Shown here in pieces: positions 20,901 through 26,686 of a stretch of DNA of 26,686 nucleotides (position 1 is the first letter of the stretch; each line of letters starts with the position of its first letter). The stretch comes from Bacteroidales bacterium UBA3824. GTDB lineage: Bacteria; Bacteroidota; Bacteroidia; Bacteroidales; UBA3824. The stretch lies in contig DGIK01000080.1 in NCBI GenBank assembly GCA_002393195.1, forward strand, positions 7,055 to 33,740. Direction: 5' to 3'. The notes below the pieces were generated by a model. It saw only the letters and a program-made list of their open reading frames with translations. It had not been told where the DNA came from and made no database searches. The translations under genes were made by a program, and so were the position numbers.

Positions 20901-21903
20901 CCCACGCTGCCTTGTCCCATCCGCGAGGCTGACGTTCTTTGCGGAAACATACATTGATGATGGAATGTCCCTGAATATTTGAGTATCGAAACAACTCGCG
21001 GGGAAGGTCGTATTGGAGGTAGTCCTCGTAAGCGTCCGAGAGAGACATTCCCGCAATGTCGGGGCAGAGGATTTCAAAAGGTGCTTTTTCGTCAAGCTCA
21101 AAGATTTCAAAGTCTCGTGCATACTTGGAGAAAGGGGAGATACTTGGACGGTTTTCCTTGATGGGGTCGAGGAACGAAAGTTGCTTGGGCTTCACACCGT
21201 CTATCACCTTCTTTTGGTTCTCATATACGCGCTTGCCGTATTTGCTCTCAATAAAATCCCTGTCATTATCGAGTTCGATGATGCGGTCGTAGATGTTTGC
21301 ATAGACATACACGGAGTAAGGCAAGAAACGTCCGCTGTTGTAGAACAATACGCCGTCCTTCACCATCTTGTCTATTTCCTTTTGGTCGGCTTCGTAAGGG
21401 TTTTGTGTGATTTTGACATTGCCCTTAGCCACCATACACAGTGCGCCAGTCTTGTCGGTGAAGTAATACCAGTCGTCCGCTTCCTTGGCGGTGCAGAGTT
21501 GACCGAGGCTCGCACCAGCGGGAACAACTTTGAGCGTAACGAAGTTGGCGTCTTTGATTTCCGCCTCGCTGACCGTAGTGAGCAACTTTTCGTTGTTGCC
21601 CTTGCCTTTTGTGTAATACTTTTCCCAGCCCTTCATAGGAACGCCTATTGAACGCTTGTAGTAAACCCACGCTCGGATTTCGTCGTCGTTCATCAGTCCG
21701 TTTTCCTTGTTGAGAGCGCAAATGCTTTCTTCCATCGGCACGACATCCTTGCTGTCGGTGCGACCGAGACCTGCAAGTCCGTTGAGCCGTTTTGCCTTTT
21801 TAAGCACGTTGGCGATGACATCCTTGTTGGCTTGAATCGCAGTCCGTGCGCTTTGGCTGATTTTGCCAAGGGCTGTTTTCGGGGGTATGAATTTCTTTAC
21901 CAT
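17980..21903 (-). CDS. SNF2-like SF2 helicase, DarB-like polyvalent component (1307 aa)
   Basis: All SF2/SNF2 motifs can be read: I FDVGVGKTF (422-430), Ia LIVVPNSTYQNW (449-460), II DEAH (577-580), III LLTATPF (631-637), V IGTSTIKEGVNLQ (941-953) and VI QQLEGRLYRQGN (972-983). Residues 1-390 are an unassigned N-terminal region, and 1050-1290 are long charged helices. This is the helicase half of the DarB-type helicase/methyltransferase proteins that phages inject to resist restriction. The methyltransferase is separate here (22520-23506). Basic N-terminus MVKKFIPPKTALGKI. It probably translocates on DNA; the length fits a full helicase with extra domains. Confidence 0.9.
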   Translation of the reverse strand: MVKKFIPPKTALGKISQSARTAIQANKDVIANVLKKAKRLNGLAGLGRTDSKDVVPMEESICALNKENGLMNDDEIRAWVYYKRSIGVPMKGWEKYYTKGKGNNEKLLTTVSEAEIKDANFVTLKVVPAGASLGQLCTAKEADDWYYFTDKTGALCMVAKGNVKITQNPYEADQKEIDKMVKDGVLFYNSGRFLPYSVYVYANIYDRIIELDNDRDFIESKYGKRVYENQKKVIDGVKPKQLSFLDPIKENRPSISPFSKYARDFEIFELDEKAPFEILCPDIAGMSLSDAYEDYLQYDLPRELFRYSNIQGHSIINVCFRKERQPRGWDKAAWELYKGRCFSECERIFGVFLEECLTFKDKQRLDMDWNRRFNGYPSVPSHKVPVAMPMSRIVRGGTFELRPAQREGVAFMELSSSGCVAFDVGVGKTFTAIAEVASAMQQGKCMRPLIVVPNSTYQNWIMEIIGKEGVNGLLSNTGITVNYWFNLGSDIKAHEKDIKNNTITLITNEGLKKFGFSDALGEGVATDLKNILSQASQNMDAKAYAKFNEKIDSLLGRGQKGGKLDFDKCGFDYLVIDEAHRYKNVFSKIHADSSQKSRSFHASASEPSDIGLKGFIFCNYIQRMYGGNVMLLTATPFTNTPLEIFSMLSFVAMDELHKRNIENVHRFFETFVNEEYDEIVDASLNIRNDYVTKSFRNRMILQGLIYANFDYKTGDEAGVKRPAKINIPLLYKSGKMLSKDNQILSYLKMTERQELNQKIINFLINTAGKGGSKGQGKGGDSILSGMGSSLNNALSPFLFKIPSDVYNKVQKMGLTMDDIHEINREPYDYEEFISESPKIRYACECIKSIKEWHEQRNEQCSGQIIYADRGKQYFDFIKEYLEEQCGFRRGVEYVVEDIEDKNGKKKTKKIDEVAIISGESSTTKKDLIMRAFNDGVIKVIIGTSTIKEGVNLQKRSTVLYNLYPNWNPTDVQQLEGRLYRQGNIFQYVRIVMPLMQNSMDTFIFQKLQEKTDRINDIWYRADRGNVLNVDSLDPKEVKFALITDIDMLVNVQINKEKEDMEREYSILNGEKGALNSFKYQMSQLNDYRDRVLKDIRRSLDNMGRYVETIYNRPTEDDLKKMTADERNKAVKLLERYDELMRFIHKTSFDDDKEIVQMSRKLGNIYTAHNTWNTDSLSEHLKTVAKTEAGVLAKRGFDRNSDIDKVIEELDNEVEKLQKDAKFITSQDHYQEIYNYIVDKKKKMNIVGKSIESRIKEFEDTNYVMQYPFDPTRRILNNELPGKDYGDDDEQISPLLVHLVRLVKLNKK

Positions 21904-21915
21904 ATTCGCTATTTT

Positions 21916-22314
21916 TTAGATGTTTCTTGTTTTTAGTAGTACGATGAGCATTTCCAACAGAGGACTGACAGCCGTTTTTGTGTCAGCCATTGCCGCCTTG
22001 TGGATTTTTTCCACGTCTTGCCGCGTACCCTTGACCACAACGGGGAAAAAGAGGCTCGAACCGCCGACCATTTTCCCTGCGACCTTTTCGGGGTGCATAG
22101 CAAACCACGTGGAGTATGTGGCAAGTTCCACAAACGACAACGGATCGTCGCTCTTGTCGTGCATACGTGCCTTAATCCACATATCGAAGTCCTCGCGCAT
22201 AGATTCGGGAATAAAGCCGTTTTGCAACCACTTCTTTTCCTGACCTTGATAGTATGGAGTATGCTCTACTATCGTCTGTATCCTTGCGCGGTAGTATCTG
22301 TTGTCGTGTGTCAT
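21916..22314 (-). CDS. Polyvalent-cluster hypothetical protein (132 aa)
   Basis: Unknown family. Notable stretches are YYRARIQTIVEHTPYYQGQ, FDMWIKARMHDKSDDPLSFV, HPEKVAGKMVGGSSLFFPVV and KGTRQDVEKI. Mixed alpha/beta with a Gly-rich turn before a hydrophobic strand. It overlaps the upstream 66-aa gene by 4 nt (ATGA) and precedes the SNF2 gene by 12 nt, so it is made together with the helicase and methyltransferase and is likely a partner of them. Confidence 0.72.
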   Translation of the reverse strand: MTHDNRYYRARIQTIVEHTPYYQGQEKKWLQNGFIPESMREDFDMWIKARMHDKSDDPLSFVELATYSTWFAMHPEKVAGKMVGGSSLFFPVVVKGTRQDVEKIHKAAMADTKTAVSPLLEMLIVLLKTRNI

Positions 22315-22511
22315 AGTTCGCTCTCTAATTGTGGTATGCAACTGCTTGGTGTGATGTGGTCGTTGATTACCATATTGATAATCATTTCCTCTACCTGCAA
22401 GTAGCCGCCCTTCTGACTAAGCCTTTTGTAAAGGTTCGGGCAGTTAGTCTCGTTGACGTTTTGCAGTGCTGTGCGTATCTCTGTACGCAGTTGTTTTTCA
22501 ATGTTTTCCAT
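22311..22511 (-). CDS. Small helical protein in the polyvalent cluster (66 aa)
   Basis: MENIEKQLRTEIRTALQNVN starts a mostly helical protein (QVEEMIINMVINDHITPSSC). Two cysteines (in ETNCPNLY and SSCIPQL) do not form a metal motif. It follows the methyltransferase stop by 8 nt and overlaps the next gene by 4 nt. Unknown function, possibly an adaptor in the helicase-methyltransferase complex. Confidence 0.68.
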   Translation of the reverse strand: MENIEKQLRTEIRTALQNVNETNCPNLYKRLSQKGGYLQVEEMIINMVINDHITPSSCIPQLESEL

Positions 22512-22519
22512 ATTTGTTA

Positions 22520-23506
22520 CTATTTTTTGCGTAAAACAATAATGTCTGTGCATATATCTGTGCGCTCAAAGACCTTTGGCAGCCTGTAAGCGTCCACGAG
22601 GTCGGCTATTTCGCCGATTCTCTCCTTCGCTCCCTGATATGCGTTGCCCGTACTCATAAAGTTGGTGCTTGTGATGAACACGAGCAAACCGCCGCTCCGC
22701 AACAAGTCAAGGCACTTGTACATAAAGAACATCTCTATTTGTACGAATTTGTCTTTGCCGCTGAAATACGACGAATACCTGTTGACGTGCTTGCCGTATG
22801 GCGGATTGCCGATTGCGAGGTCGTAGGGGGCGTTTTTGAGCCACGGACGCTTTGCCTTAGTGCTGAACCTTGGCGGTTCGAGGAAGGCGGTCTCAAAGTA
22901 GTTGTCGTATATCGTTACGTTAGGGAATAGTTTTTTGCATATATCACGCGACGTTTGGTTAATCTCAAAAGCGTCGATGTGGGTGTAGTCGTTTCTTTCG
23001 TATATGGGTCTGATGATGTTGCCAGTGGCGCAACTCGGTTCGAGGACTTTGCCCGCCTTGTAGCCGTATTTTACCGCGAGGTCATACATAAATTCGCAGA
23101 CGTAATCGGGCGTATAGTATTCGTCGAGGATGCCGCGCTCGGTAGTGCCTTTGCGTCCGCCGTTGCCTGTATATGGGGTGTCGGTGTTGGTGTATGGTTC
23201 GCCGCTGAACTTTTGTCGCATTTCTTTGGCGTTTGCGTTTTCTTTGTTATCTTTGCGCTGAACTTCGGAATCTAATTCAGAGTTCAGCGGCGATGCAACG
23301 GACGAACAGGTCCCAACTTCGCCGCTTTTTTCTATCTGTAATGCTGTGATGCAGTATGTTATCTTTTTGCCATTTTTGCGCTCTCCGACCGTCAATTTTG
23401 CTGTGCCAAGACCCTTGAATTTGACGAGATGTGGATGGCGGTCGGGGTCGTATATGACGGACGCGCCGGAGAGAGGTGTGTATGATATTTTTTTAGTTTT
23501 TTTCAT
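22520..23506 (-). CDS. N6-adenine DNA methyltransferase (328 aa)
   Basis: Motif I VLEPSCATGN (154-163) binds S-adenosylmethionine, and motif IV GNPPYG (233-238) holds the catalytic NPPY typical of adenine-N6 methyltransferases. The order I then IV matches the gamma class (TaqI or type I M-subunit like). Residues 129-140 (EYYTPDYVCEFM) resemble motif X of type I/IIG enzymes. Residues 1-60 form a separate small beta domain and 65-125 a polar linker, as in the methyltransferase part of phage polyvalent proteins. No restriction subunit is nearby. It probably protects incoming phage DNA. Confidence 0.9.
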   Translation of the reverse strand: MKKTKKISYTPLSGASVIYDPDRHPHLVKFKGLGTAKLTVGERKNGKKITYCITALQIEKSGEVGTCSSVASPLNSELDSEVQRKDNKENANAKEMRQKFSGEPYTNTDTPYTGNGGRKGTTERGILDEYYTPDYVCEFMYDLAVKYGYKAGKVLEPSCATGNIIRPIYERNDYTHIDAFEINQTSRDICKKLFPNVTIYDNYFETAFLEPPRFSTKAKRPWLKNAPYDLAIGNPPYGKHVNRYSSYFSGKDKFVQIEMFFMYKCLDLLRSGGLLVFITSTNFMSTGNAYQGAKERIGEIADLVDAYRLPKVFERTDICTDIIVLRKK

Positions 23507-23585
23507 AATATTTTTGCTTTAAAATTTTGTGGTTTAATAAATTGTGTTTAAGTTTGCCGTAGATATGGGTCATAAGCCGATGGCG

Positions 23586-23610
23586 GCAACTTCCTTGTAA
23601 TAAAAGTTGC
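23586..23610. other. Hairpin in the 155-nt leader of the methyltransferase gene
   Basis: GCAACTT (23586-23592) and AAGTTGC (23604-23610) can pair. The gap 23507-23661 holds no gene. The hairpin may be a terminator of the 23662-23874 gene without a U-run, or a leader structure. Confidence 0.35.
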
Positions 23611-23661
23611 AGAAGCACCTAAGACGAGGCTGGGCAAGGCAGCCCTAACCCCTGCGGCGGG

Positions 23662-23874
23662 TTACCATATCTTCTTTTTTTTCAACAAGTTTTTTGTGTT
23701 GCGGGGTTGTGCCGTTTTGACTTCTAATTGTTCCAACTCTACGCAATGTTTGTTTTCGATGTGTTTTATTTGGTTTTCGGACACGTAGATGTCGGCGCAT
23801 TTGAGGTGTGCCTCTTGCGCTATGGTGGCTTTTAGTCGTCCGACTTTTAGGTAGGGTTTTCTTATTTTATTCAT
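23662..23874 (-). CDS. Short fragment resembling PBECR-type nuclease N-terminus (70 aa)
   Basis: MNKIRKPYLKVGRLKATIAQ continues to CADIYVSENQIKHIENKHCV. The pattern 'KVGRL ... VYxSxxxxKHIxxxH' recalls the N-terminal part of PBECR nuclease domains of polyvalent proteins. Those domains are normally about 100 aa, and this frame ends in KNLLKKKKIW. It is therefore either truncated or a small relative lacking the catalytic part. The ATG at 23874 lies about 20 nt downstream of the predicted start site of the promoter at 23902-23933. Confidence 0.5.
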   Translation of the reverse strand: MNKIRKPYLKVGRLKATIAQEAHLKCADIYVSENQIKHIENKHCVELEQLEVKTAQPRNTKNLLKKKKIW

Positions 23875-23901
23875 AATACTTCTTCTTTTAGTTGTCGGGG
23901 G

Positions 23902-23933
23902 CAAATATAAATATTATGATTTTAAGGTGCAAG
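23902..23933 (-). promoter_or_regulatory. Bacteroidota-type promoter of the polyvalent cluster
   Basis: Minus strand CTTG (23930-23933, one mismatch to TTTG), a 20-nt spacer and TATATTTG (23902-23909). The predicted start site is near 23895. It can drive the 70-aa, methyltransferase, SNF2 and metallopeptidase-like genes as one unit. Confidence 0.6.
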
Positions 23934-23950
23934 CAAGTTTTGAAATTCAA

Positions 23951-23983
23951 CAAGGGGGGGGCACTTCAAGTGCGCCCCCCCTT
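23951..23983. repeat. G/C-run hairpin, family 3
   Basis: CAAGGGGGGGGCACTT and AAGTGCGCCCCCCCTTG pair almost perfectly (one bulged G) around a single C. It lies just after the stop of the 64-aa gene (23989) and before the promoter at 23902-23933, so it may end the tail-fibre unit even though no long U-run follows. Confidence 0.7.
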
Positions 23984-23988
23984 GTCTA

Positions 23989-24183
23989 TTACCTTGGGAT
24001 CGTCGTTGCGCCGTCGGTGGCTGCGGGCTTTTTTGCAGCCTTGATGATGCTCACGGGGAGTGCTATCACCGACGATGCTATCAGGAACGTCAAAAACCAA
24101 TGTTTTGAACACCACGCGCCAACGGTGTTGGGAGATTCGGGCTGTGTGGTGTCGCCGAGTTTGCTGATTGTGAATTTAGCCAT
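23989..24183 (-). CDS. Small single-helix membrane protein (64 aa)
   Basis: Begins MAKFTISKLGDTTQPESPNT. One membrane helix lies at about 29-48 (WFLTFLIASSVIALPVSIIK), and the tail is basic and then polar (KAAKKPAATDGATT). It overlaps the end of the UDP-sugar dehydrogenase gene by 8 nt, which supports its reality. Unknown function; it may anchor a modification enzyme or alter the host envelope. Confidence 0.65.
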   Translation of the reverse strand: MAKFTISKLGDTTQPESPNTVGAWCSKHWFLTFLIASSVIALPVSIIKAAKKPAATDGATTIPR

Positions 24184-24973
24184 TTTCTTTTGCTTTTGGG
24201 TGGTTGATGTATTTCATTTTGTCGTTAAAAGCCATTATGCTTTTCAAGAGTTGGGCGTCCATCGTTTCCGCTATCAGGCGCACGTCCTTGTTGAGGCAGT
24301 GTGTGTCCCAATACGGTTTTTGTCGGTCTATGAACGTATGGGAGGGATTGACGCGAGGGTCGAGTATGAACAATTCGCGCAATTCTTCGTATGATACGCA
24401 AAGATGTTCCGCCATTTCGTAGAATTGTCCGCAAAAACTTACCTTCGTGGCAAGCCAAGCGTTTTCCATATATTTGACGAGTTCCGCCGTGGTGCTGTCG
24501 GTGATGCGGAAGGTGTGCCGGGCATCGTGACAGTGCTGTAATGCCTGTTGTACCTTTATGCAGTCCAAAGGATTGCCGCCCAAGATTGTGAAGTCGAATT
24601 GGAAGTTGTTGCAGTGCTGTGTGCCGCCGTAGTATTCAGGTGAAAATATGATTGGCACGTCAAACTCGCAGCGCAAGTTGTTGGTCGTTTTGGGTGGCAC
24701 GGTGGATTTGATGACAAACACGCCTCCGTCGGCGAGGTGCTGTTTGTAGTCGATGATTACAGAGCGCACTGCCGAGAGGTCGCATAGCGTGTCGCTGTTG
24801 AGGTACGGCGTATCGACGCACACGAAGATGATGTCGTATGTGTCGTATTTCCTTCCTTGGAACAACGACGGCTGCTTGATGTCCGACAAGTCGGGGTACA
24901 AAGGGGCAATTTCCTTTTCGAGGTTTTTGCCCGTTATGCCGTAGCCAACGATGAGGGTTTTAGTTTCGTGCAT
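24176..24973 (-). CDS. UDP-sugar dehydrogenase-like protein, lacking the C-terminal domain (265 aa)
   Basis: The N-terminal Rossmann motif is GYGITG (10-15). STVPP (90-94) and SPEYYGG (111-117) follow, with a helix ELVKYMENAW (164-173) carrying the catalytic Lys/Asn, and THCLNKD (224-230) with the catalytic Cys C226. These are the signatures of UDP-glucose/GDP-mannose dehydrogenases, which oxidise a nucleotide sugar to a uronic acid with two NAD. Family members run about 380-450 aa with a second, UDP-binding domain that is absent here. It may use a different sugar carrier or be regulatory. It lies between a glycosyltransferase and a small membrane protein. Confidence 0.8.
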   Translation of the reverse strand: MHETKTLIVGYGITGKNLEKEIAPLYPDLSDIKQPSLFQGRKYDTYDIIFVCVDTPYLNSDTLCDLSAVRSVIIDYKQHLADGGVFVIKSTVPPKTTNNLRCEFDVPIIFSPEYYGGTQHCNNFQFDFTILGGNPLDCIKVQQALQHCHDARHTFRITDSTTAELVKYMENAWLATKVSFCGQFYEMAEHLCVSYEELRELFILDPRVNPSHTFIDRQKPYWDTHCLNKDVRLIAETMDAQLLKSIMAFNDKMKYINHPKAKENG

Positions 24974-25724
24974 ATTTCATTCTGTCGTTAAGTGTTAGAC
25001 CGTATTTGTTTAGCAAATAGTCCCGGTCGGCGTCGGGGATGGTGTTTTCCCATAAAAATTCTTCCACGTATGGTCCTAACCGACTATTGACGTTGCCACG
25101 CAGTATTTTTTGCAGCCACTCCTCAAATGAACGGTAAAAATAATGATGAAGGGTGCATTGGTTGTCCTGATATATATCTTTCAACCAATTATACTTTTGC
25201 ACGGCTAATGCCTTGTTGTTAAGATATGCGTGATGAGGATATTGCTTTTCTAAATATTCCATTTGTACACATATCTTAACCATACGTTTTAGCGAAAGGA
25301 TATGACCTCCAAATCTTTCTGATAGGGTTTTTGTCGGGTCGTTGAAAGCCAGACCGTTAGCACCGTGCAATATTTGATGTATTCTCAGTGATAAGAAATT
25401 TTCGTTTTCCTTGCAAAGTCGTGTTAAGTCGCCTTCAATCATCTCGTCCGTGTCTATGAAGATACACCATTTGGTTTCTTGACGGTGGTCTTGTACAAAC
25501 TTAGCATAACAATCCAACTGTGAGTTCATTGTTGTGTTGAAAACCTCAATGGTACATTTCCCAAGAAATTCGGGATAGTTTTTGAGATATTCACTTGTTG
25601 GTGTCTGACTTTGGTTGTCGTAGATATAGAAATGCTCAACACCAGCCTGAACACCTTTGTATAAGTGTTCAGGCAAGTATTGAGGTTCATCTCTTGTTAT
25701 CAAACATTCCGTCAGATAGTACAT
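24960..25724 (-). CDS. Glycosyltransferase, GT2/GT92-like (254 aa)
   Basis: ECLITRDEPQYLPEHL (6-21) opens as in the Glyco_tranf_2_4/GT92 group ('xxKNExxYLxEW'). FYIYDNQS (32-39) and the metal-binding DTD in CIFIDTDEM (87-95) follow, and LHHYFYRSFEEW (about 192-203) supplies the usual late His region. A soluble, inverting GT-A fold is expected. It overlaps the dehydrogenase gene by 14 nt and follows the tail-fibre gene by 12 nt, so it probably glycosylates the fibre or a host surface glycan. Confidence 0.82.
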   Translation of the reverse strand: MYYLTECLITRDEPQYLPEHLYKGVQAGVEHFYIYDNQSQTPTSEYLKNYPEFLGKCTIEVFNTTMNSQLDCYAKFVQDHRQETKWCIFIDTDEMIEGDLTRLCKENENFLSLRIHQILHGANGLAFNDPTKTLSERFGGHILSLKRMVKICVQMEYLEKQYPHHAYLNNKALAVQKYNWLKDIYQDNQCTLHHYFYRSFEEWLQKILRGNVNSRLGPYVEEFLWENTIPDADRDYLLNKYGLTLNDRMKYARN

Positions 25725-25736
25725 AGCTTATTGTTT

Positions 25737-26686
25737 TTAACTTCCACTACCACTTGCTGATTGCGCCAACTGACTAAGGTCGTATGGCGTAATAGTTCCC
25801 GGTCTTTGTATCGGATACCAATCTTGTCCGTTTTTCACGAACATCGCAGTTTCGTTGGGTTTGAGGACTGTGATGCCGTTTGCCCCGTCAATTGCGCTGC
25901 CACAAGAAATGTAAGCGTCATAGTTGGAATTCCACCAATTTTTGTTGACAATTACGACAACGTTGCCAACATCTGTTTGGTGATACGCTTTTTCTGTTTG
26001 CAGTATGTCTGCTACGGTAAGTGGTTCGTAGGGTGTGCAATCATAGTGCCTTTGTACTTGAATGATGGTATAGGCATCACTTGCGGTATTTTCATCCAAA
26101 TTGATTACTGAAATTACATTGCCGTCTGCAATACCTCCCAATACGTGCCAATACGGATAGGAACTATCGCCATAGTTAATGAAAGCCTTGCAGTGTCCTG
26201 ATGGAATTTCTGTTACAACATCTTTCCAATTTGCGCCAAAGGATTCATTTGTTTTAACTTTCATCGGTATTGTGCCATTTGCATTAGTCAAATAGTAGTC
26301 CCATTGGTCGTTGTAAATGATAAGCACATCGGGTGCAGGTGGCAATTCTCCTCCATTATCCACGTTGTAATACGTGTTACGTATTTGGTCAACCGTGTAT
26401 GAAGAATCCTCTGATTCGGGAATGCTTCCGCTTTTTGAATATTCCCAATAGATTTTTTCGATGGTTGAACCTTTTGGCAAGTTTTCGAGAGAATTACCGG
26501 GGTCGCCCTTATCGCCCTTTTCTCCTTTGAGCGAATTGAGGAAGTCGGTTTCTGTGCCTTGGTTGCCCGCGTCGAGCCAAATTTCGTAGGCGGATTTGCC
26601 GTCTGTGCCATTTGCGCCGTCGTTGCCATTTGTGCCGGGTGCGCCGCTATCGCCTTTGTCGCCTTTTGCGCCTTTGATGGCGTTGA
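25737..26686 (-). CDS. Collagen-like tail fibre protein, partial at the window edge
   Basis: The frame is open from the right edge, so the N-terminus is missing; at least 315 residues are encoded here. The first 60 residues are Gly-X-Y collagen-like repeats (GAKGDKGDSGAPGTNGNDG, then GEKGDKGDPG), interrupted by SAYEIWLDAGNQGTETDFLN, a spacer seen in many phage fibres. About 240 residues of beta-rich, aromatic receptor-binding type sequence follow, ending in YDLSQLAQSASGSGS. A TTG codon at 26480 is not the start. It probably trimerises through the collagen part and binds the host surface with its C-terminal part. Confidence 0.85.
   Translation of the reverse strand, partial: NAIKGAKGDKGDSGAPGTNGNDGANGTDGKSAYEIWLDAGNQGTETDFLNSLKGEKGDKGDPGNSLENLPKGSTIEKIYWEYSKSGSIPESEDSSYTVDQIRNTYYNVDNGGELPPAPDVLIIYNDQWDYYLTNANGTIPMKVKTNESFGANWKDVVTEIPSGHCKAFINYGDSSYPYWHVLGGIADGNVISVINLDENTASDAYTIIQVQRHYDCTPYEPLTVADILQTEKAYHQTDVGNVVVIVNKNWWNSNYDAYISCGSAIDGANGITVLKPNETAMFVKNGQDWYPIQRPGTITPYDLSQLAQSASGSGS

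Noticed and set aside
1..26686. tRNA, integrase, terminase or portal genes
   Set aside because: None were recognisable on either strand, so integration and packaging genes must lie outside the window if present.

Overview
The window looks like part of a temperate phage, or a phage-plasmid, of a Bacteroidota host (Bacteroides/Prevotella-like gut bacterium). Three things point that way. Several gene starts follow boxes of the Bacteroidota promoter type (TTTG, about 20 nt, TAnnTTTG). Translation starts lack Shine-Dalgarno sequences and often sit in a TAATTATG junction. The gene set is also typical: YopX protein, zinc-ribbon/Toprim protein, P-loop helicase-like ATPase, DNA-entry SNF2/methyltransferase cluster, endolysin and collagen-like tail fibre. 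No terminase, capsid, integrase, tRNA or rRNA is visible. The tail-fibre gene is cut by the right edge, so morphogenesis genes probably continue there.

Layout. Positions 1-260 hold no gene. They contain 11-bp iteron-like repeats around an AT-rich core (possible origin) and a strong terminator. Positions 311-1358 form a small leftward unit with its own promoter: a 121-aa protein and a nucleotide-cyclase-like protein related in motif pattern to Pycsar cyclases. From 12908 leftward to 1374 runs a long operon. It starts with small regulators, then a membrane protein and endolysin (lysis), two membrane proteins (one carrying an 11-bp x 10 tandem array in its coding sequence), the Toprim and helicase pair (replication), a helix-turn-helix protein, several unknowns, YopX and a radical SAM protein. 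Positions 12909-13063 are a lysogeny-type switch with opposing promoter candidates and three palindromes. The only rightward genes (13064-14296) are the repressor, a two-helix membrane protein and a Cas2/SinR-like small protein, probably lysogen-expressed accessory genes. A promoter and terminator in the convergent gap at 14310-14416 predict a short RNA.

Positions 14426-23874 are leftward again and hold a RecA-like ATPase followed by a dissected 'polyvalent protein' set: DNA adenine methyltransferase, two small proteins, a 1307-aa SNF2 helicase and a 572-aa protein with an HEWFH metallopeptidase-like motif. In related elements these domains are usually fused into one giant protein that enters the cell with the DNA and counters host defence. 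Positions 23989-26686 carry a tail fibre, a glycosyltransferase, a shortened UDP-sugar dehydrogenase and a small membrane protein. This is a plausible fibre or surface-glycan modification set.

The most unusual DNA-level signal is a dispersed element in at least nine copies. Each is a short hairpin followed by a conserved 14-nt box, GGAAnnRACnknAC. All copies have the same absolute orientation, whatever the direction of the neighbouring gene. The hairpin arms differ between copies but always keep pairing, and two copies lie inside coding sequence.
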